DNA from: Thermosipho sp. (in: thermotogales)
GTDB taxonomy: Bacteria; Thermotogota; Thermotogae; Thermotogales; Fervidobacteriaceae
DNA: 64,000 bases
Direction of reading: 5' to 3'
Assembly: GCA_017656345.1 (NCBI GenBank)
Contig: JACDNZ010000008.1
Span: 25,618-89,617, forward strand
Position 1 is the stretch's first letter; every line of letters starts with the position of its first letter. Below the pieces are notes generated by a model that saw only the letters and a list, made by a program, of their open reading frames with translations, searched no databases and was not told the origin of the DNA. The translations under genes were made by a program, and so were the position numbers. Shown here piece by piece: positions 16,654-27,889 of the stretch.

Positions 16654-19131
16654 ATGAAAGAATATATTCCGCAGGATATAGAAAGAAAATGGCAAAAAAT
16701 ATGGGATGAAGAAAGAGTTTTTGAAACACCGCAACAATCCGAGAAACCAAAGTTTTATGACTTGGTAATGTTTCCATATCCTTCTGGAACATTACATGTA
16801 GGTCACGTGAAAAATTATGTTATAGGTGATATTGTTGCAAGGTACAAAAGGATGAAAGGATATAATGTACTCCATCCGTTTGGATACGATGCATTTGGTC
16901 TTCCAGCCGAGAATGCAGCAATAAAGAATAAGATTCATCCTGAGGAATGGACTTTCAAAAATATTAATGTCATAAGAGAACAAATTAAGAAAATAGGAAT
17001 TAGTTATGATTGGACCAGGGAAATAGCAACCTGTAAGGAGGATTATTATAAATGGACACAATGGCTATTTTTAAAGTTATATGAAAATGGTCTTGCCTAT
17101 AAGAAAAAAGGAGCAGTAAATTGGTGCCCGAACTGTCAAACAGTTCTTGCAAACGAACAGGTAGTGGATGGCAAGTGTGAGAGATGTGGAACAGAGGTCA
17201 CTATAAAACACTTGGAGCAATGGTATTTTAAGATTACTGAATATGCTGAAAAGCTTTTAAATGATATTGATAAGTTAACTGGCTGGCCTGAGAATGTGAA
17301 AACAATGCAAAGAAACTGGATAGGTAAAAGTACTGGTGCAGAAGTAGATTTCCCGGTTGAAGGTCTTGATATGAAAATTAGAGTTTTTACCACAAGACCC
17401 GATACACTCTGGGGAGTAACTTTTATGGCTATTGCGCCTGAATCTCCTCTTGTTGAACAACTTGTAACTGACGATAGGAAAGAAGAGCTTTATAAATTCT
17501 TACAAAAAATATCACTTGAAGATAGATTCAAAAGAACGAGTATTGAGGCAGAAAAAGAGGGATTTTTTATTGGTAGATATGCAATTAATCCGGTAAATGG
17601 TGAAAAAATCCCAATTTATGTCGCAAATTATATTTTATACGAATATGGAACAGGAGCAATAATGGCGGTACCTGCGCATGATCAAAGAGATTTTGCATTT
17701 GCTAGAAAATATAATTTGCCAATAAGGGTTGTTATTGATAATCCTGAAAATTCACTGGATCCAGAAAAGATGGAAGAAGCCTATGAAGACGAAGGTATCA
17801 TGGTAAATTCAGGACCATTTGATGGCTTAAATAGTAACGAAGCAATTGATAAAGTAATTGAGTATCTTGAAGAAAAAGGTATTGGAAAGAGAAGTGTTCA
17901 GTATAAATTAAGAGACTGGCTTATTTCCAGACAGAGGTATTGGGGTGCACCAATTCCAATAGTATATTGTGAAAAGTGTGGGGTTGTTCCTGTACCCGAG
18001 AAGGATTTACCAGTTAAATTACCAAAAGAAGTGGAATTCTTACCAACAGGGCAATCACCGCTTGCATTAAATGAACAATTTTTAAATACTACTTGTCCAA
18101 AATGTGGTGGCCCTGCAAAGCGTGATGCAGATACTATGGATACATTTGTAGATAGTTCGTGGTATTATTTGAGATATGTCAATCCTGAACTTGATGATAA
18201 ACCATTTGATTCAAAAGATGTAAATTACTGGCTTCCAGTTGATCAATATATCGGAGGAGTGGAACATGCCATTCTTCACCTTCTTTATTCAAGATTTATT
18301 ACTAAAGTACTTCACGATCTTGGATATGTAGATTTTGATGAACCATTTACAAATCTTTTCACTCAAGGAATGATATATAAAGATGGATGGAAAATGAGTA
18401 AATCAAAAGGTAACGTTGTTTCACCAGATGATATGATCAATAAATATGGTGCAGATACTTTGAGAACTTATATCCTCTTTATGGCACCACCCGAGAAAGA
18501 TGCTGAGTGGAGTGATGCAGGAATTGAAGGAGTGAATAGATTTTTAAAGAGACTTTGGAACAATTTCTATACGATATTACCATTGATTAAAGATATTAAG
18601 AGCGAAAATTTGATTTTGAAAGACAAAAAAGAAAAGGATTTAAGAAGAAAACTTCATCAGTCAATTAAAAAGATTACAGAGGATATAGAAGGAGGATTTA
18701 AATTTAATACAGCAATTGCAGGTTTAATGGAGCTGAATAACAGTTTAAGTGACTATTTAAATTCTACAAAGAAGGAAGATTTAAATGTACCTCTTTTAAG
18801 AGAAATTGTTGAAAACTTGGTATTAATTCTTTCGCCATTTGCTCCTCATATGGCCGAAGAAATGTGGCATGATCTTGGAAAAGATACACTTATAGTAAAT
18901 GAGACATGGCCAGAATATGATGAGGAAGCATTGAAAGTAGATGAAGTAACAATTATAATCCAGGTAAATGGAAAAGTTAGAGGAAAAATAAATGTTTCAG
19001 TAGATGAAAGCGAAGAAAAAATCAAGGAAATTGCGTTAAAAGAGCCAAAGGTTTCTAATTATGTTTCCGGAAAAGAAATTGTGAAAATCATTTATGTTAA
19101 GAATAAATTGTTGAATATCGTTGTTAAATAA
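16654..19131 (+). CDS. leuS: Leucyl-tRNA synthetase
   Basis: Class I aminoacyl-tRNA synthetase charging tRNA-Leu. It carries the HIGH-type motif HVGHVKN near residue 50, a zinc-type CPNC/CERC cysteine set near 155-180, the CP1 editing domain with TTRPDTLWGVTF, the KMSKSKGNV signature near 580, and a C-terminal anticodon-binding and LeuRS C-terminal domain (IIIQVNGKVRGKI). 825 residues, full length. AGGAGGGG precedes the ATG. A tRNA-Leu(UAA) gene lies at the far end of the window. Confidence 0.98.
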   Translation: MKEYIPQDIERKWQKIWDEERVFETPQQSEKPKFYDLVMFPYPSGTLHVGHVKNYVIGDIVARYKRMKGYNVLHPFGYDAFGLPAENAAIKNKIHPEEWTFKNINVIREQIKKIGISYDWTREIATCKEDYYKWTQWLFLKLYENGLAYKKKGAVNWCPNCQTVLANEQVVDGKCERCGTEVTIKHLEQWYFKITEYAEKLLNDIDKLTGWPENVKTMQRNWIGKSTGAEVDFPVEGLDMKIRVFTTRPDTLWGVTFMAIAPESPLVEQLVTDDRKEELYKFLQKISLEDRFKRTSIEAEKEGFFIGRYAINPVNGEKIPIYVANYILYEYGTGAIMAVPAHDQRDFAFARKYNLPIRVVIDNPENSLDPEKMEEAYEDEGIMVNSGPFDGLNSNEAIDKVIEYLEEKGIGKRSVQYKLRDWLISRQRYWGAPIPIVYCEKCGVVPVPEKDLPVKLPKEVEFLPTGQSPLALNEQFLNTTCPKCGGPAKRDADTMDTFVDSSWYYLRYVNPELDDKPFDSKDVNYWLPVDQYIGGVEHAILHLLYSRFITKVLHDLGYVDFDEPFTNLFTQGMIYKDGWKMSKSKGNVVSPDDMINKYGADTLRTYILFMAPPEKDAEWSDAGIEGVNRFLKRLWNNFYTILPLIKDIKSENLILKDKKEKDLRRKLHQSIKKITEDIEGGFKFNTAIAGLMELNNSLSDYLNSTKKEDLNVPLLREIVENLVLILSPFAPHMAEEMWHDLGKDTLIVNETWPEYDEEALKVDEVTIIIQVNGKVRGKINVSVDESEEKIKEIALKEPKVSNYVSGKEIVKIIYVKNKLLNIVVK

Positions 19132-19144
19132 AGGAGGAGAGTAT

Positions 19145-20149
19145 ATGAAAAAGATTTTAATTTCATTATTGGTGCTGGTCTCAATATTTTTTGTATTTGC
19201 TGAAGAAGCTACTACAACAACTTTACCAGGAACAACAGTGGTAGCAATAGTAAATGGTGAAGAAATAACACTTGAAGAGCTAAATTCACAGGCAAATATT
19301 AATAGTTTGCTTGTCAATATTTCTCAAATTGATCAAACATTTTTTGATGTTCTAACTAACACTGAAGAAGGAGTCAAACTGTTAATGAGATACAAAAAGG
19401 CGGTTTTGGAAAAAATGGTTGATCAGTTGTTAGTTGTTCAGTTTGCTGAAAAGTTTGGTGTAAGACCTACTCAGGAAGAAGTAACTCAGTATGTTGATAA
19501 ACAGATAGCAGATTATTTATCTTCGCAGGGGATTGATGAAGAAACCTTTAATACGTATTTGCAATATGCAAATATGGGTACTTTGGAAGATTTCAAAAAA
19601 AGGCTTTATTTTAGTACGTTAGTAAATTTGTCAATAAATAATTTATTTGAATACGTTTCAAAGAATGCTACAGTGACTGAAGAGGAAATTGTAAATTATT
19701 ACAACGAAAATGTCGATCAATTTTCAAGCCCTTCAACTTACGATCTTTATGTTATGACATTTACAAGTGAAACTCTTGCAAAAGCAGCAAAAGAAAAGGT
19801 GGCATCAGGCGTTGATTTTGAAAGTGTTGCAAAAGAGAATAATTTGGATAATTTTAAATATGAAAATGTTGTAGAAGGAGATGTTTTTCCAGAAAAATTA
19901 TGGCTTTATATAAAAGAAGCATTAAGTGGAGCACTAATTGGCCCAATAAGTGTTGATAATAATTACTATTTAGTTAAGTTGCTTTCAAAAAATCCTCCAC
20001 AAATAAAGCCACTTGAGGAAGTTAAAGAAGATATTACAAATCAATTGTTAAGTGATAAGCAATCTGAAATATGGTCTAAATTTATCGATGAAGAGTTTGC
20101 AAAATTTAAGGAAAATAGTGAGGTAAAACTTTTATATAACGTTGAATAA
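19145..20149 (+). CDS. Exported parvulin-type peptidyl-prolyl isomerase/chaperone (SurA/PrsA-like)
   Basis: A 334-residue exported protein: a signal peptide (KKILISLLVLVSIFFVFAEE), a Thr-rich linker, a SurA-N/trigger-like helical region starting VAIVNGEEITLEEL, then a PPIC-type rotamase region (about 185-285, with YNENVDQFSSPSTYDLYVMTF and IGPISVDNNYYLVKL) and a charged C-terminus. Such proteins help fold periplasmic or outer-membrane proteins. The ATG at 19145 has AGGAGGAG upstream; an earlier ATG at 19121 lies inside leuS without a site. It follows leuS directly and ends at a terminator. Confidence 0.85.
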   Translation: MKKILISLLVLVSIFFVFAEEATTTTLPGTTVVAIVNGEEITLEELNSQANINSLLVNISQIDQTFFDVLTNTEEGVKLLMRYKKAVLEKMVDQLLVVQFAEKFGVRPTQEEVTQYVDKQIADYLSSQGIDEETFNTYLQYANMGTLEDFKKRLYFSTLVNLSINNLFEYVSKNATVTEEEIVNYYNENVDQFSSPSTYDLYVMTFTSETLAKAAKEKVASGVDFESVAKENNLDNFKYENVVEGDVFPEKLWLYIKEALSGALIGPISVDNNYYLVKLLSKNPPQIKPLEEVKEDITNQLLSDKQSEIWSKFIDEEFAKFKENSEVKLLYNVE

Positions 20150-20165
20150 ATTGGCTTTTTGTATA

Positions 20166-20194
20166 GAAGGCTCCAATATGGAGCCTTCTTTTTA
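20166..20194 (+). terminator. Intrinsic terminator after the leuS unit
   Basis: Perfect 9-bp stem GAAGGCTCC (20166-20174) / GGAGCCTTC (20180-20188), loop AATAT, followed by TTTTTATA. Confidence 0.93.
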
Positions 20195-20196
20195 TA

Positions 20197-20205
20197 TGTT
20201 ATAAT
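20197..20205 (+). promoter_or_regulatory. Extended -10 promoter of mtnA
   Basis: TGTTATAAT (20197-20205), a TGn extended -10, immediately after the terminator and 33 bp before the mtnA ATG. Any -35 would overlap the terminator hairpin. Confidence 0.55.
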
Positions 20206-20238
20206 TGATGTGATTAAAAATTAAAAGGAGGTATTCAA

Positions 20239-21279
20239 ATGAAGCTGAAAACCATGACCATGGAATGGACAGGGGATGAGTTAATTTTAATTGATCAAAG
20301 AAAGATACCTTTAAAGGAAGAATATATGACCTGTAGAACGTATGAAGAAGTAGCAGTTGCAATAAAAGAAATGGTTGTAAGAGGTGCACCAGCAATTGGT
20401 GCTTCAGCTGCTTTTGGATATGTATTGGGGGCCAAAAAAATAAATGCGAGTAGTTTTGAAGAATTAAAGAAAAAAATGGCTGATGTTAAAGAAGTTTTGG
20501 CAAATACAAGACCTACTGCCGTGAATTTATTCTGGGCACTGGAGAGAATGGAAAAAGCCTTGTTATCATATGGGAAAATAGAAAATGTTGCAGAAAGATT
20601 AGAAGAAGAAGCCATGGCAATAGCAAATGAAGATATAGAAGCTAATAAAAGAATGGGAAGATATGGCGCTGAACTTTTAAAAGATGGAGATACTGTGCTT
20701 ACTCATTGTAATGCGGGAGCACTTGCAACAGTGGATTATGGAACAGCTCTAGGAGTAATAAGGGCAGCAGTTGAGCAAGGAAAGAAAATAAAAGTGTTTG
20801 CTGATGAAACAAGGCCATATCTTCAAGGTGCAAGATTGACTGTGTGGGAATTGATGAAAGATGGAATTGATGTAACATTGATTAGTGATAATATGTCAGG
20901 TTGGGCTATGAAACTTGGAAAAATAAGTGCAGTAATAGTTGGAGCAGATAGAGTTGCAGCAAATGGCGATGTTGCAAACAAAATTGGTACATATATGGTA
21001 GCAGTTCTTGCCAAAAGACACGGTATACCATTTTATGTCGCAGCACCCACCAGTACGATTGACCTTAATACCAAAACTGGAAAAGATATACCGATTGAAG
21101 AAAGAAGACATACAGAAGTGACTCACTGTGGAGGAAATCAAATAGCTCCAGATAATGTCAAAGTATTTAATCCAGCTTTTGATGTAACTGATGCAGAATT
21201 AATTACAGCAATTATAACAGAAAAAGGAGTAGTGTATCCTCCGTTCGAAGAAAATTTAAAGAAATTATTTGAGAGGTGA
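20239..21279 (+). CDS. mtnA: S-methyl-5-thioribose-1-phosphate isomerase MtnA
   Basis: Isomerises methylthioribose-1-phosphate to methylthioribulose-1-phosphate in methionine salvage; the fold is shared with eIF2B subunits. Diagnostic stretches are [15 protein letters not shown] (about 48-62), [29 protein letters not shown] with the catalytic cysteine near 157, and [18 protein letters not shown] with the catalytic aspartate. 346 residues, normal size. AGGAGG precedes the ATG. serS follows after 5 bp, so the two share a transcript. No other salvage genes lie nearby. Confidence 0.95.
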   Translation: MKLKTMTMEWTGDELILIDQRKIPLKEEYMTCRTYEEVAVAIKEMVVRGAPAIGASAAFGYVLGAKKINASSFEELKKKMADVKEVLANTRPTAVNLFWALERMEKALLSYGKIENVAERLEEEAMAIANEDIEANKRMGRYGAELLKDGDTVLTHCNAGALATVDYGTALGVIRAAVEQGKKIKVFADETRPYLQGARLTVWELMKDGIDVTLISDNMSGWAMKLGKISAVIVGADRVAANGDVANKIGTYMVAVLAKRHGIPFYVAAPTSTIDLNTKTGKDIPIEERRHTEVTHCGGNQIAPDNVKVFNPAFDVTDAELITAIITEKGVVYPPFEENLKKLFER

Positions 21280-21284
21280 TATAA

Positions 21285-22559
<1,275 letters not shown>

Positions 22560-22566
22560 TAAATGG

Positions 22567-22594
22567 CGCACAGCAGTGGCTGTGCGTATTTTTC
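22567..22594 (+). terminator. Intrinsic terminator after serS
   Basis: Perfect 8-bp stem CGCACAGC (22567-22574) / GCTGTGCG (22579-22586), loop AGTG, then TATTTTT. It isolates the next long plus-strand gene run. Confidence 0.9.
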
Positions 22595-22634
22595 AAATAT
22601 GATAAAATATTAGTTGTAGATTGTAGGTGAAAAA

Positions 22635-24476
22635 ATGGATTATATATCAAAAATCAGAAAGATGAGCTATGAAGAACTAGAAAAATTTGCAAGACAAATA
22701 AGAGAATATATAATCGATGTTATTTCACAAAATGGAGGTCACCTAGCCTCTAATCTAGGGACTGTTGATCTAACACTGGCATTGTACAGGGTGTTTGATC
22801 CATTTGAGGATTATATAATCTGGGATACCGGTCATCAGGCCTATACTCATAAATTGCTGACTGGTAGATGGGAACTTTTTCCAACTATAAGGAAATACAA
22901 TGGTTTAAGTGGTTATACAAACATCTATGAGTCACAGGCTGATAGATTTGGAGCGGGCCATGTAGGAACTTCAATAGCAGCAGCACTTGGAATTGAACAG
23001 GGATTGAGATTACAGGGTAAAGAAGCACACATTGTGGTAGTTATAGGTGATGGAGCTCTTACTTCGGGAGAAGCTTTGGAAGCTTTGAATCAGATAAAAA
23101 CTTTAAATTCAAAAATTAAAATAATTATCAACAGCAACTTGATGTCTATTTCCAGAAATGTTGGTGCTCTATCACACTTTTTTGATAAGTTAAGAACCAG
23201 TAAACTATATCTAGAGATGAAAAATTTAATGAAAAAAACAGTAACAGGTAATATTGAAGAGGAATTGAAGAAGTTGAAAGAAGCAATAAAAGTTTCCATA
23301 ACTGGTGATGATTTCTTTGAAGCATTGTCTATTAAGCATTTAGGGCCCGTGGATGGACATAATATAAAGGAAATGGAAGAGGAATTTAAGAGAATAAAAG
23401 AATATGATTATCCTGTAGCAGTAACAGTTAATACTGTGAAAGGAAAAGGTTTTAGGATTTCCGAAGGAAACCCTGAAAAGTATCATAGTGCAGGTAAATT
23501 TGATATTTCCTCGGGGACATTTATAAAAACTCCTGGTTTTATATCATATAGTGAAGCATTTGGAAGAACTCTGGTAAAACTTGCAGAACAGGATGAAAAG
23601 ATAGTAGCAATAACTGCTGCAATGAAAAGTGGAACGGGTTTAGAAGAATTTTCAGAAAAATTTCCAGATAGATTTTTTGATTTAGGAATTACTGAACAAA
23701 CCTGTGCAACCTTTGCTGGTGGTTTGACTCGGGTAGGGTTAAAACCTGTATTTGCTGTTTACTCGACTTTTTTGCAGAGGAGTTTTGACCAGCTTATACA
23801 TGATATAGCTCTTCAAAATTTACCAGTTGTGTTTGCAATAGATAGAGCAGGAGTAGTAGGTGAGGATGGTCCTACTCACCATGGAGTTTTTGATATAGCT
23901 TTTTTGAGAATGATTCCTAATATAAAAATTTATGCCCCGTGTAGTGTTCAGGATTTAGCAGATACCTTGTATACTATTCTTAAATTACCATTAACAGGTC
24001 CTGTTGCAATACGATATCCAAGAGATTCGGAATTTGGAAACTTTGACGAAATTTATGATAAAATTAAGATGATAGATTTAGATAGCTGGGAAATATTGAA
24101 TAAAGGTGAAAAAATTGCGATAGTTTCTACAGGTACCTTAACATCAAGGGCGCTAAATGTTGCAAAAGAAAATGGTTGGACACTGGTATTTGCAAGAAAC
24201 ATCAAGCCTATTGATGAAAAGGTAATTGATTGGGTTTTTAAAAATCACGAATATGTTTTTTCATTAGAAGAAGGGGTTATAAATGGTGGTTTTGGAGAAT
24301 CATTGAATAAGTACGGTAAAGTGTATAATCTTGGAATTTCTGATGAGTTTGTAACTCATGGGAGCAGGGAGAAGTTATTGGAAGTTTTAAGGCTCGATGA
24401 GGAAGGTTTAGAAGAGCAAATTAAATCGATAATTGAAAGGAGGAATTTGCATGAAAATACAAACAGAATACGGTGA
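22635..24476 (+). CDS. dxs: 1-deoxy-D-xylulose-5-phosphate synthase
   Basis: Thiamine-diphosphate enzyme that opens the MEP isoprenoid pathway by condensing pyruvate and glyceraldehyde-3-phosphate. The thiamine motif GDGALTSGEALEALNQ near 140 ends in NSNLMSISRNVGAL. KHLGPVDGHNI, GLTRVGLKPVFAVYSTFLQR and DRAGVVGEDGPTHHGVFDI follow. 613 residues, usual length. The canonical NDNE(D)M segment reads NSNLM; the second Asn and the Met, which ligate magnesium in known structures, are kept. AGGTG precedes the ATG. It is the first gene of the long plus-strand run and overlaps the next gene by 26 bp. Confidence 0.96.
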   Translation: MDYISKIRKMSYEELEKFARQIREYIIDVISQNGGHLASNLGTVDLTLALYRVFDPFEDYIIWDTGHQAYTHKLLTGRWELFPTIRKYNGLSGYTNIYESQADRFGAGHVGTSIAAALGIEQGLRLQGKEAHIVVVIGDGALTSGEALEALNQIKTLNSKIKIIINSNLMSISRNVGALSHFFDKLRTSKLYLEMKNLMKKTVTGNIEEELKKLKEAIKVSITGDDFFEALSIKHLGPVDGHNIKEMEEEFKRIKEYDYPVAVTVNTVKGKGFRISEGNPEKYHSAGKFDISSGTFIKTPGFISYSEAFGRTLVKLAEQDEKIVAITAAMKSGTGLEEFSEKFPDRFFDLGITEQTCATFAGGLTRVGLKPVFAVYSTFLQRSFDQLIHDIALQNLPVVFAIDRAGVVGEDGPTHHGVFDIAFLRMIPNIKIYAPCSVQDLADTLYTILKLPLTGPVAIRYPRDSEFGNFDEIYDKIKMIDLDSWEILNKGEKIAIVSTGTLTSRALNVAKENGWTLVFARNIKPIDEKVIDWVFKNHEYVFSLEEGVINGGFGESLNKYGKVYNLGISDEFVTHGSREKLLEVLRLDEEGLEEQIKSIIERRNLHENTNRIR

Positions 24477-24780
24477 ACTTGATATAACATTAAACGCAAT
24501 TCGTAAATTGGTTTACCTTGCGATACTTGAAACATATGGTCCAGTAAGTATAGCTACTGAAAACTGGTTTTCAAAAATAGTTGGTAGTGAAGAGAGTAGA
24601 GTTAAAATTCAGGAAGATGAGTTTGGTCATATAAAGGTTGATACCTATGTGGAAATAGAGTATGGGACCAAAATTTCCGAGGTTGGAAGAAATATAATAG
24701 AAAATGTTAAGCACAAACTTAAAGAGTTTGCAGGTTGTGAAAATGTTGAAGTAAATGTTCATGTTATAGACGTAAAATAA
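24451..24780 (+). CDS. Asp23/Gls24 (YloU) family protein
   Basis: A 109-residue member of the Asp23/YloU family: compact alkaline-shock-type proteins whose precise role is unclear. It begins MKIQTEYGELDITLNAIRKLVY and contains the family-like VDTYVEIEYGTKISEVGRNIIENVKHKL amphipathic pattern, followed by VEVNVHVIDVK. The ATG at 24451 lies after AAAGGAGG, within the end of dxs. It directly precedes the FakA-like gene, and this YloU-YloV pairing is conserved in Firmicutes, which supports the call. Confidence 0.88.
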   Translation: MKIQTEYGELDITLNAIRKLVYLAILETYGPVSIATENWFSKIVGSEESRVKIQEDEFGHIKVDTYVEIEYGTKISEVGRNIIENVKHKLKEFAGCENVEVNVHVIDVK

Positions 24781-24793
24781 GGAGGTAGATGCC

Positions 24794-26416
24794 TTGAAAA
24801 AAATAACAGCTGAAAAGCTGAAATTTTGTTTTATGAAAGGTACAGAAAATTTACTAAAACACAAAGATGAAATAAATGCATTGAATGTTTTTCCAGTCCC
24901 CGATGGAGATACTGGTTCTAATATGTCTGCAACAATGCTGGAAGGTTGCAGATATCTTGAAAGTATAGATAACAAAATTACCATGGAAAAAGTTTTAAAT
25001 GCAATAAAGAATGGTACCTTAATGGGCGCCAGAGGTAATTCAGGAGTTATACTATCACAGATTTTCAGAGGATTTTGTGATTATTTAAAGGAAAAGAAGA
25101 ATGTTTCTGTAGCAGATTTTGCATATGCTTTTAGATCTGCTAAAGAAATAGCATATGGTTCAGTTATGAAACCTGTTGAGGGAACTATTTTAACGGCAGT
25201 GAGGTATTTATCAGAAAGAGCTGATGAACTTTCTATGATAGATGATTTTGAAACTTTTTTTGAAGAAGTCTTGGAAATTTTAAAAAGAGCCGTTGAAGAC
25301 ACACCAAAATTGTTGAAGAAATTAAGAGATGCAGGTGTAGTAGATGCTGGAGCTAAGGGTTTATATTACATTGTAGAAGGTTTTTACAAATACATTATAG
25401 GTGAGACAGAGATTAATCTTGATGTAAAAACAACCAGTATGCCAGTCGATGAAATTCAATTTATTCCTGAAGATTTGAAATATCAGTATTGTACTGAGTT
25501 AGTTGTTAGGGCAAAAGATGATTTTAACAACGGTCAAGAAGAGGAAGTTAGAACTTTCTTATATGAAATAGGTGATTCAGTAGTATTTTTTGTACAGGAC
25601 AATGTTATAAAACTTCATGTTCATACAAATAATCCAGGGACGGTTATAGAAAAATTACTGGAATTTGGTGAGTTATTAAAGGTAAAGATAGACAACATGA
25701 AAGAACAACATGAACACTTTATCGAAACAGGATACAAACAAGAGGGTGAAAAAAGAAAAAATGCGGTTGTTGCGGTATCCCCAAGTGATGGTATTTCAAG
25801 AATTCTCAGAGATTTGGGCGCAGATATAATAGTGCTTGGTGGTCAGACAATGAATCCAAGTACAGCAGATATTAAAGTTGCTGTTGAAGCTGTTAATGCA
25901 GAAAATGTGTTCATTTTCCCAAATAATTCGAATATTATATTGGCGGCAAAACAAGTCGCAGATGCAATAGAAGATAAAAATGTCTATGTTGTAAACACAA
26001 AAAACGTTCAGGAATGTATAGCTGCTTTGATCAGACATGTTCCAGATGAAGAACCAGGAAAATTACTCGAAATATATAAGGAAGCAATTTCTGAAGTAGT
26101 AACTTTATCAATAACTAGAGCTGTTCGAAATGCTAAATTAAATGGTGAAAAAATTAAAAAGAATGAATATCTTGTATTTTTGAATAATTCCTTAGTTACA
26201 CATAATTTAGATTTCAAAAAATCTTTAGAAGATGCTTTTGAAAAAATTGAAGATTTAGAAGAGCGTGAAATAATGACAATTTTGCTTGGAAAAGATGCTA
26301 CACCAATTGAAATGAATATTTTAGAAAAGATAGTAAGCAATAGCTACTCTAATTTGGAAATTGAGACGTATGAAGGTGAACAATTACATTACCCATTTTT
26401 GATACTTATTGAGTAG
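24794..26416 (+). CDS. DAK2/DegV-type fatty acid kinase-like protein (FakA/YloV)
   Basis: A 540-residue protein of the YloV/FakA family. The N-terminal DAK2 (DhaL) kinase domain has the magnesium-ATP motif NVFPVPDGDTGSNM (about 32-45) and GARGNSGVILSQIFRG; DAGVVDAGAKGLYYIVEG ends it. The middle domain has YCTELVVRAK and LHVHTNNPG; a C-terminal FakA-specific domain completes the protein. In Firmicutes FakA phosphorylates fatty acids bound by FakB (DegV) proteins; no FakB gene is in the window. TTG start eight bases after GGAGG. Confidence 0.9.
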   Translation: MKKITAEKLKFCFMKGTENLLKHKDEINALNVFPVPDGDTGSNMSATMLEGCRYLESIDNKITMEKVLNAIKNGTLMGARGNSGVILSQIFRGFCDYLKEKKNVSVADFAYAFRSAKEIAYGSVMKPVEGTILTAVRYLSERADELSMIDDFETFFEEVLEILKRAVEDTPKLLKKLRDAGVVDAGAKGLYYIVEGFYKYIIGETEINLDVKTTSMPVDEIQFIPEDLKYQYCTELVVRAKDDFNNGQEEEVRTFLYEIGDSVVFFVQDNVIKLHVHTNNPGTVIEKLLEFGELLKVKIDNMKEQHEHFIETGYKQEGEKRKNAVVAVSPSDGISRILRDLGADIIVLGGQTMNPSTADIKVAVEAVNAENVFIFPNNSNIILAAKQVADAIEDKNVYVVNTKNVQECIAALIRHVPDEEPGKLLEIYKEAISEVVTLSITRAVRNAKLNGEKIKKNEYLVFLNNSLVTHNLDFKKSLEDAFEKIEDLEEREIMTILLGKDATPIEMNILEKIVSNSYSNLEIETYEGEQLHYPFLILIE

Positions 26417-26425
26417 GTGGAAAAA

Positions 26426-26827
26426 ATGAAAGAGGTGTTTAAAGTTTTACGAGTAGATGATAAATATATATATGTTGAAAAAGATATGGCTGCTTGTGGT
26501 TCCTGTCAGTTATCTGGGAGTTGTAGTTTTAAAAATGTTGCTGAAGTAAGGTTGGAAAAAAAGAAAGAGCTGGAGATTTTACCTGGAGATCTATTGGTTG
26601 TTGATATGAAAATAAGGCCGGCTATGGTTGCCTTTTTGATTTATGGTTTACCACTGATTTTCCTGATATTTGGAATTGGGTTGGGAACTTTTTTGAATTT
26701 TTCTGAATACGTAAGTTTTGCAATAGGTATATCGTTAATGAGTGTGGCATTTTTAATTAATTTTTTTATAGATAAAAAATTTAAACCTGAAATTGTGGAT
26801 GTGAAAAGAAATCAAGGAGTGATATAG
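26426..26827 (+). CDS. RseC/MucC-like SoxR-reducing-system membrane protein
   Basis: A 133-residue inner-membrane protein. A soluble N-terminal part carries CGSCQLSGSC (CxxCx5C, residues about 24-33), the redox cysteine cluster of the RseC/MucC family. Two hydrophobic helices follow (about 68-86 and 93-112), then a basic tail. The family is linked to electron transfer (Rnf) and sigma-E control elsewhere. The ATG at 26426 sits behind AGGTGG; the GTG at 26417 overlaps that site. Its stop overlaps the next start by one base. Its partner here is unknown. Confidence 0.82.
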   Translation: MKEVFKVLRVDDKYIYVEKDMAACGSCQLSGSCSFKNVAEVRLEKKKELEILPGDLLVVDMKIRPAMVAFLIYGLPLIFLIFGIGLGTFLNFSEYVSFAIGISLMSVAFLINFFIDKKFKPEIVDVKRNQGVI

Positions 26828-27594
26828 TGATAAATACTTTAAAAAAAGGAACAGGTGAAAAAGGTTGGATTGTTCTTGTACATGGGTTAGGGGAACATAT
26901 TGGAAGATACGAAAAATTGGTAAATGTTTTAAGTGATTTAGGATTTGGAGTAATAGGTTTTGACTTACCTGGTCATGGAAATAGCGCGGGGAAACGAGGG
27001 CATACTTCAATAGAAGAATCTATTGAAATAATTAACAAATTAACTGAGGGAATTGAAAAATTTCACATTTTTGGGCATAGTCTTGGAGGTTTAATTGCTG
27101 TACGTTATGCACAAGAAAATATGGATAGGATAAAAACACTTGTTATATCATCACCAGCTCTTTATGTTAAACCTTCAATGGTACAGTTAATTCTTCTAAA
27201 TATGATGAAATATATATTTCCTTCATTAACCGTTAGTAATGGTATTGACCCCAAACTTCTTTCTAGAAATAATGAAGCAGTAAGGAAATATATCGAAGAT
27301 GAATTAGTACATAACAAGGTGAGTGTTAAGCTGGGGAAAAGTTTGCTTGATAACGTCAGAATTGCCCATGAAAAGGTGAAATTAATAACAGTGCCTACAA
27401 TGATTTTAATTGGTACGTCCGATAAAGTAACTCCACCAATTGGAGCTTATAGTTTTTATGAGAATTTATTGTTAAATGATAAAGATAAGAAGTTAGTAAA
27501 ATTTGAAGGAGCATATCATGAAATTTTTGAGGATCCTGAACATCATATGAATTTTTACAAAACGATATTCGAGTGGTACGAAAGCAGGGGGTGA
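26827..27594 (+). CDS. Alpha/beta hydrolase, monoacylglycerol-lipase-like
   Basis: A 255-residue serine hydrolase. The oxyanion region VLVHGLGEHIGRY and DLPGHGNSAGKRGH are typical of the monoglyceride lipase/lysophospholipase group. The nucleophile elbow is GHSLGG (Ser near 80), the acid is Asp in GTSDKVTPP and the base is His in GAYHEIFED. No signal peptide, so cytoplasmic. Start GTG. Given FakA-like and RseC neighbours, a role in lipid turnover is possible but unproven. Confidence 0.87.
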   Translation: MINTLKKGTGEKGWIVLVHGLGEHIGRYEKLVNVLSDLGFGVIGFDLPGHGNSAGKRGHTSIEESIEIINKLTEGIEKFHIFGHSLGGLIAVRYAQENMDRIKTLVISSPALYVKPSMVQLILLNMMKYIFPSLTVSNGIDPKLLSRNNEAVRKYIEDELVHNKVSVKLGKSLLDNVRIAHEKVKLITVPTMILIGTSDKVTPPIGAYSFYENLLLNDKDKKLVKFEGAYHEIFEDPEHHMNFYKTIFEWYESRG

Positions 27595-27598
27595 AGTT

Positions 27599-27880
27599 GT
27601 GAAAATTGATGAAAAAATTGTTGAAAATGTAGCCATGCTTGCAAGGTTAAAAATTGATAATAAAGAAGTTTTTATAAAAGAAATGCAAAAAATAGTTGAT
27701 TATTTTCAGATTCTTGAAGAAATTGATACTTCTGATGTTGATGCTATGTATACACCAATTGAGGATAATGTAAAATTAAGAGGTAACGAAACAAAAAAAT
27801 TTGAAAATGCTGAAATGATTAAAGATAACTTTCCAAGTAGGGAAAATAACTATTTAAAGATTCCCGGAATTCACAAATAG
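27599..27880 (+). CDS. gatC: Asp-tRNA(Asn)/Glu-tRNA(Gln) amidotransferase subunit C
   Basis: The small stabilising subunit of the GatCAB amidotransferase, which converts mischarged Glu-tRNA-Gln or Asp-tRNA-Asn. 93 residues with the family pattern VAMLARLKIDNKE, an amphipathic helix, then IDTSDVDAMYTPI and FPSRENNYLKIPGI near the end. GTG start. gatA and gatB are not in the window, so the complex is encoded at more than one locus. Confidence 0.92.
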   Translation: MKIDEKIVENVAMLARLKIDNKEVFIKEMQKIVDYFQILEEIDTSDVDAMYTPIEDNVKLRGNETKKFENAEMIKDNFPSRENNYLKIPGIHK

Positions 27881-27889
27881 GAGGTATTT

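Noticed and set aside
23130..23165. Changed thiamine/magnesium segment in Dxs (NSNLM for NDNEM)
   Set aside because: The Asn and Met thought to bind magnesium are kept, so loss of activity is not indicated.
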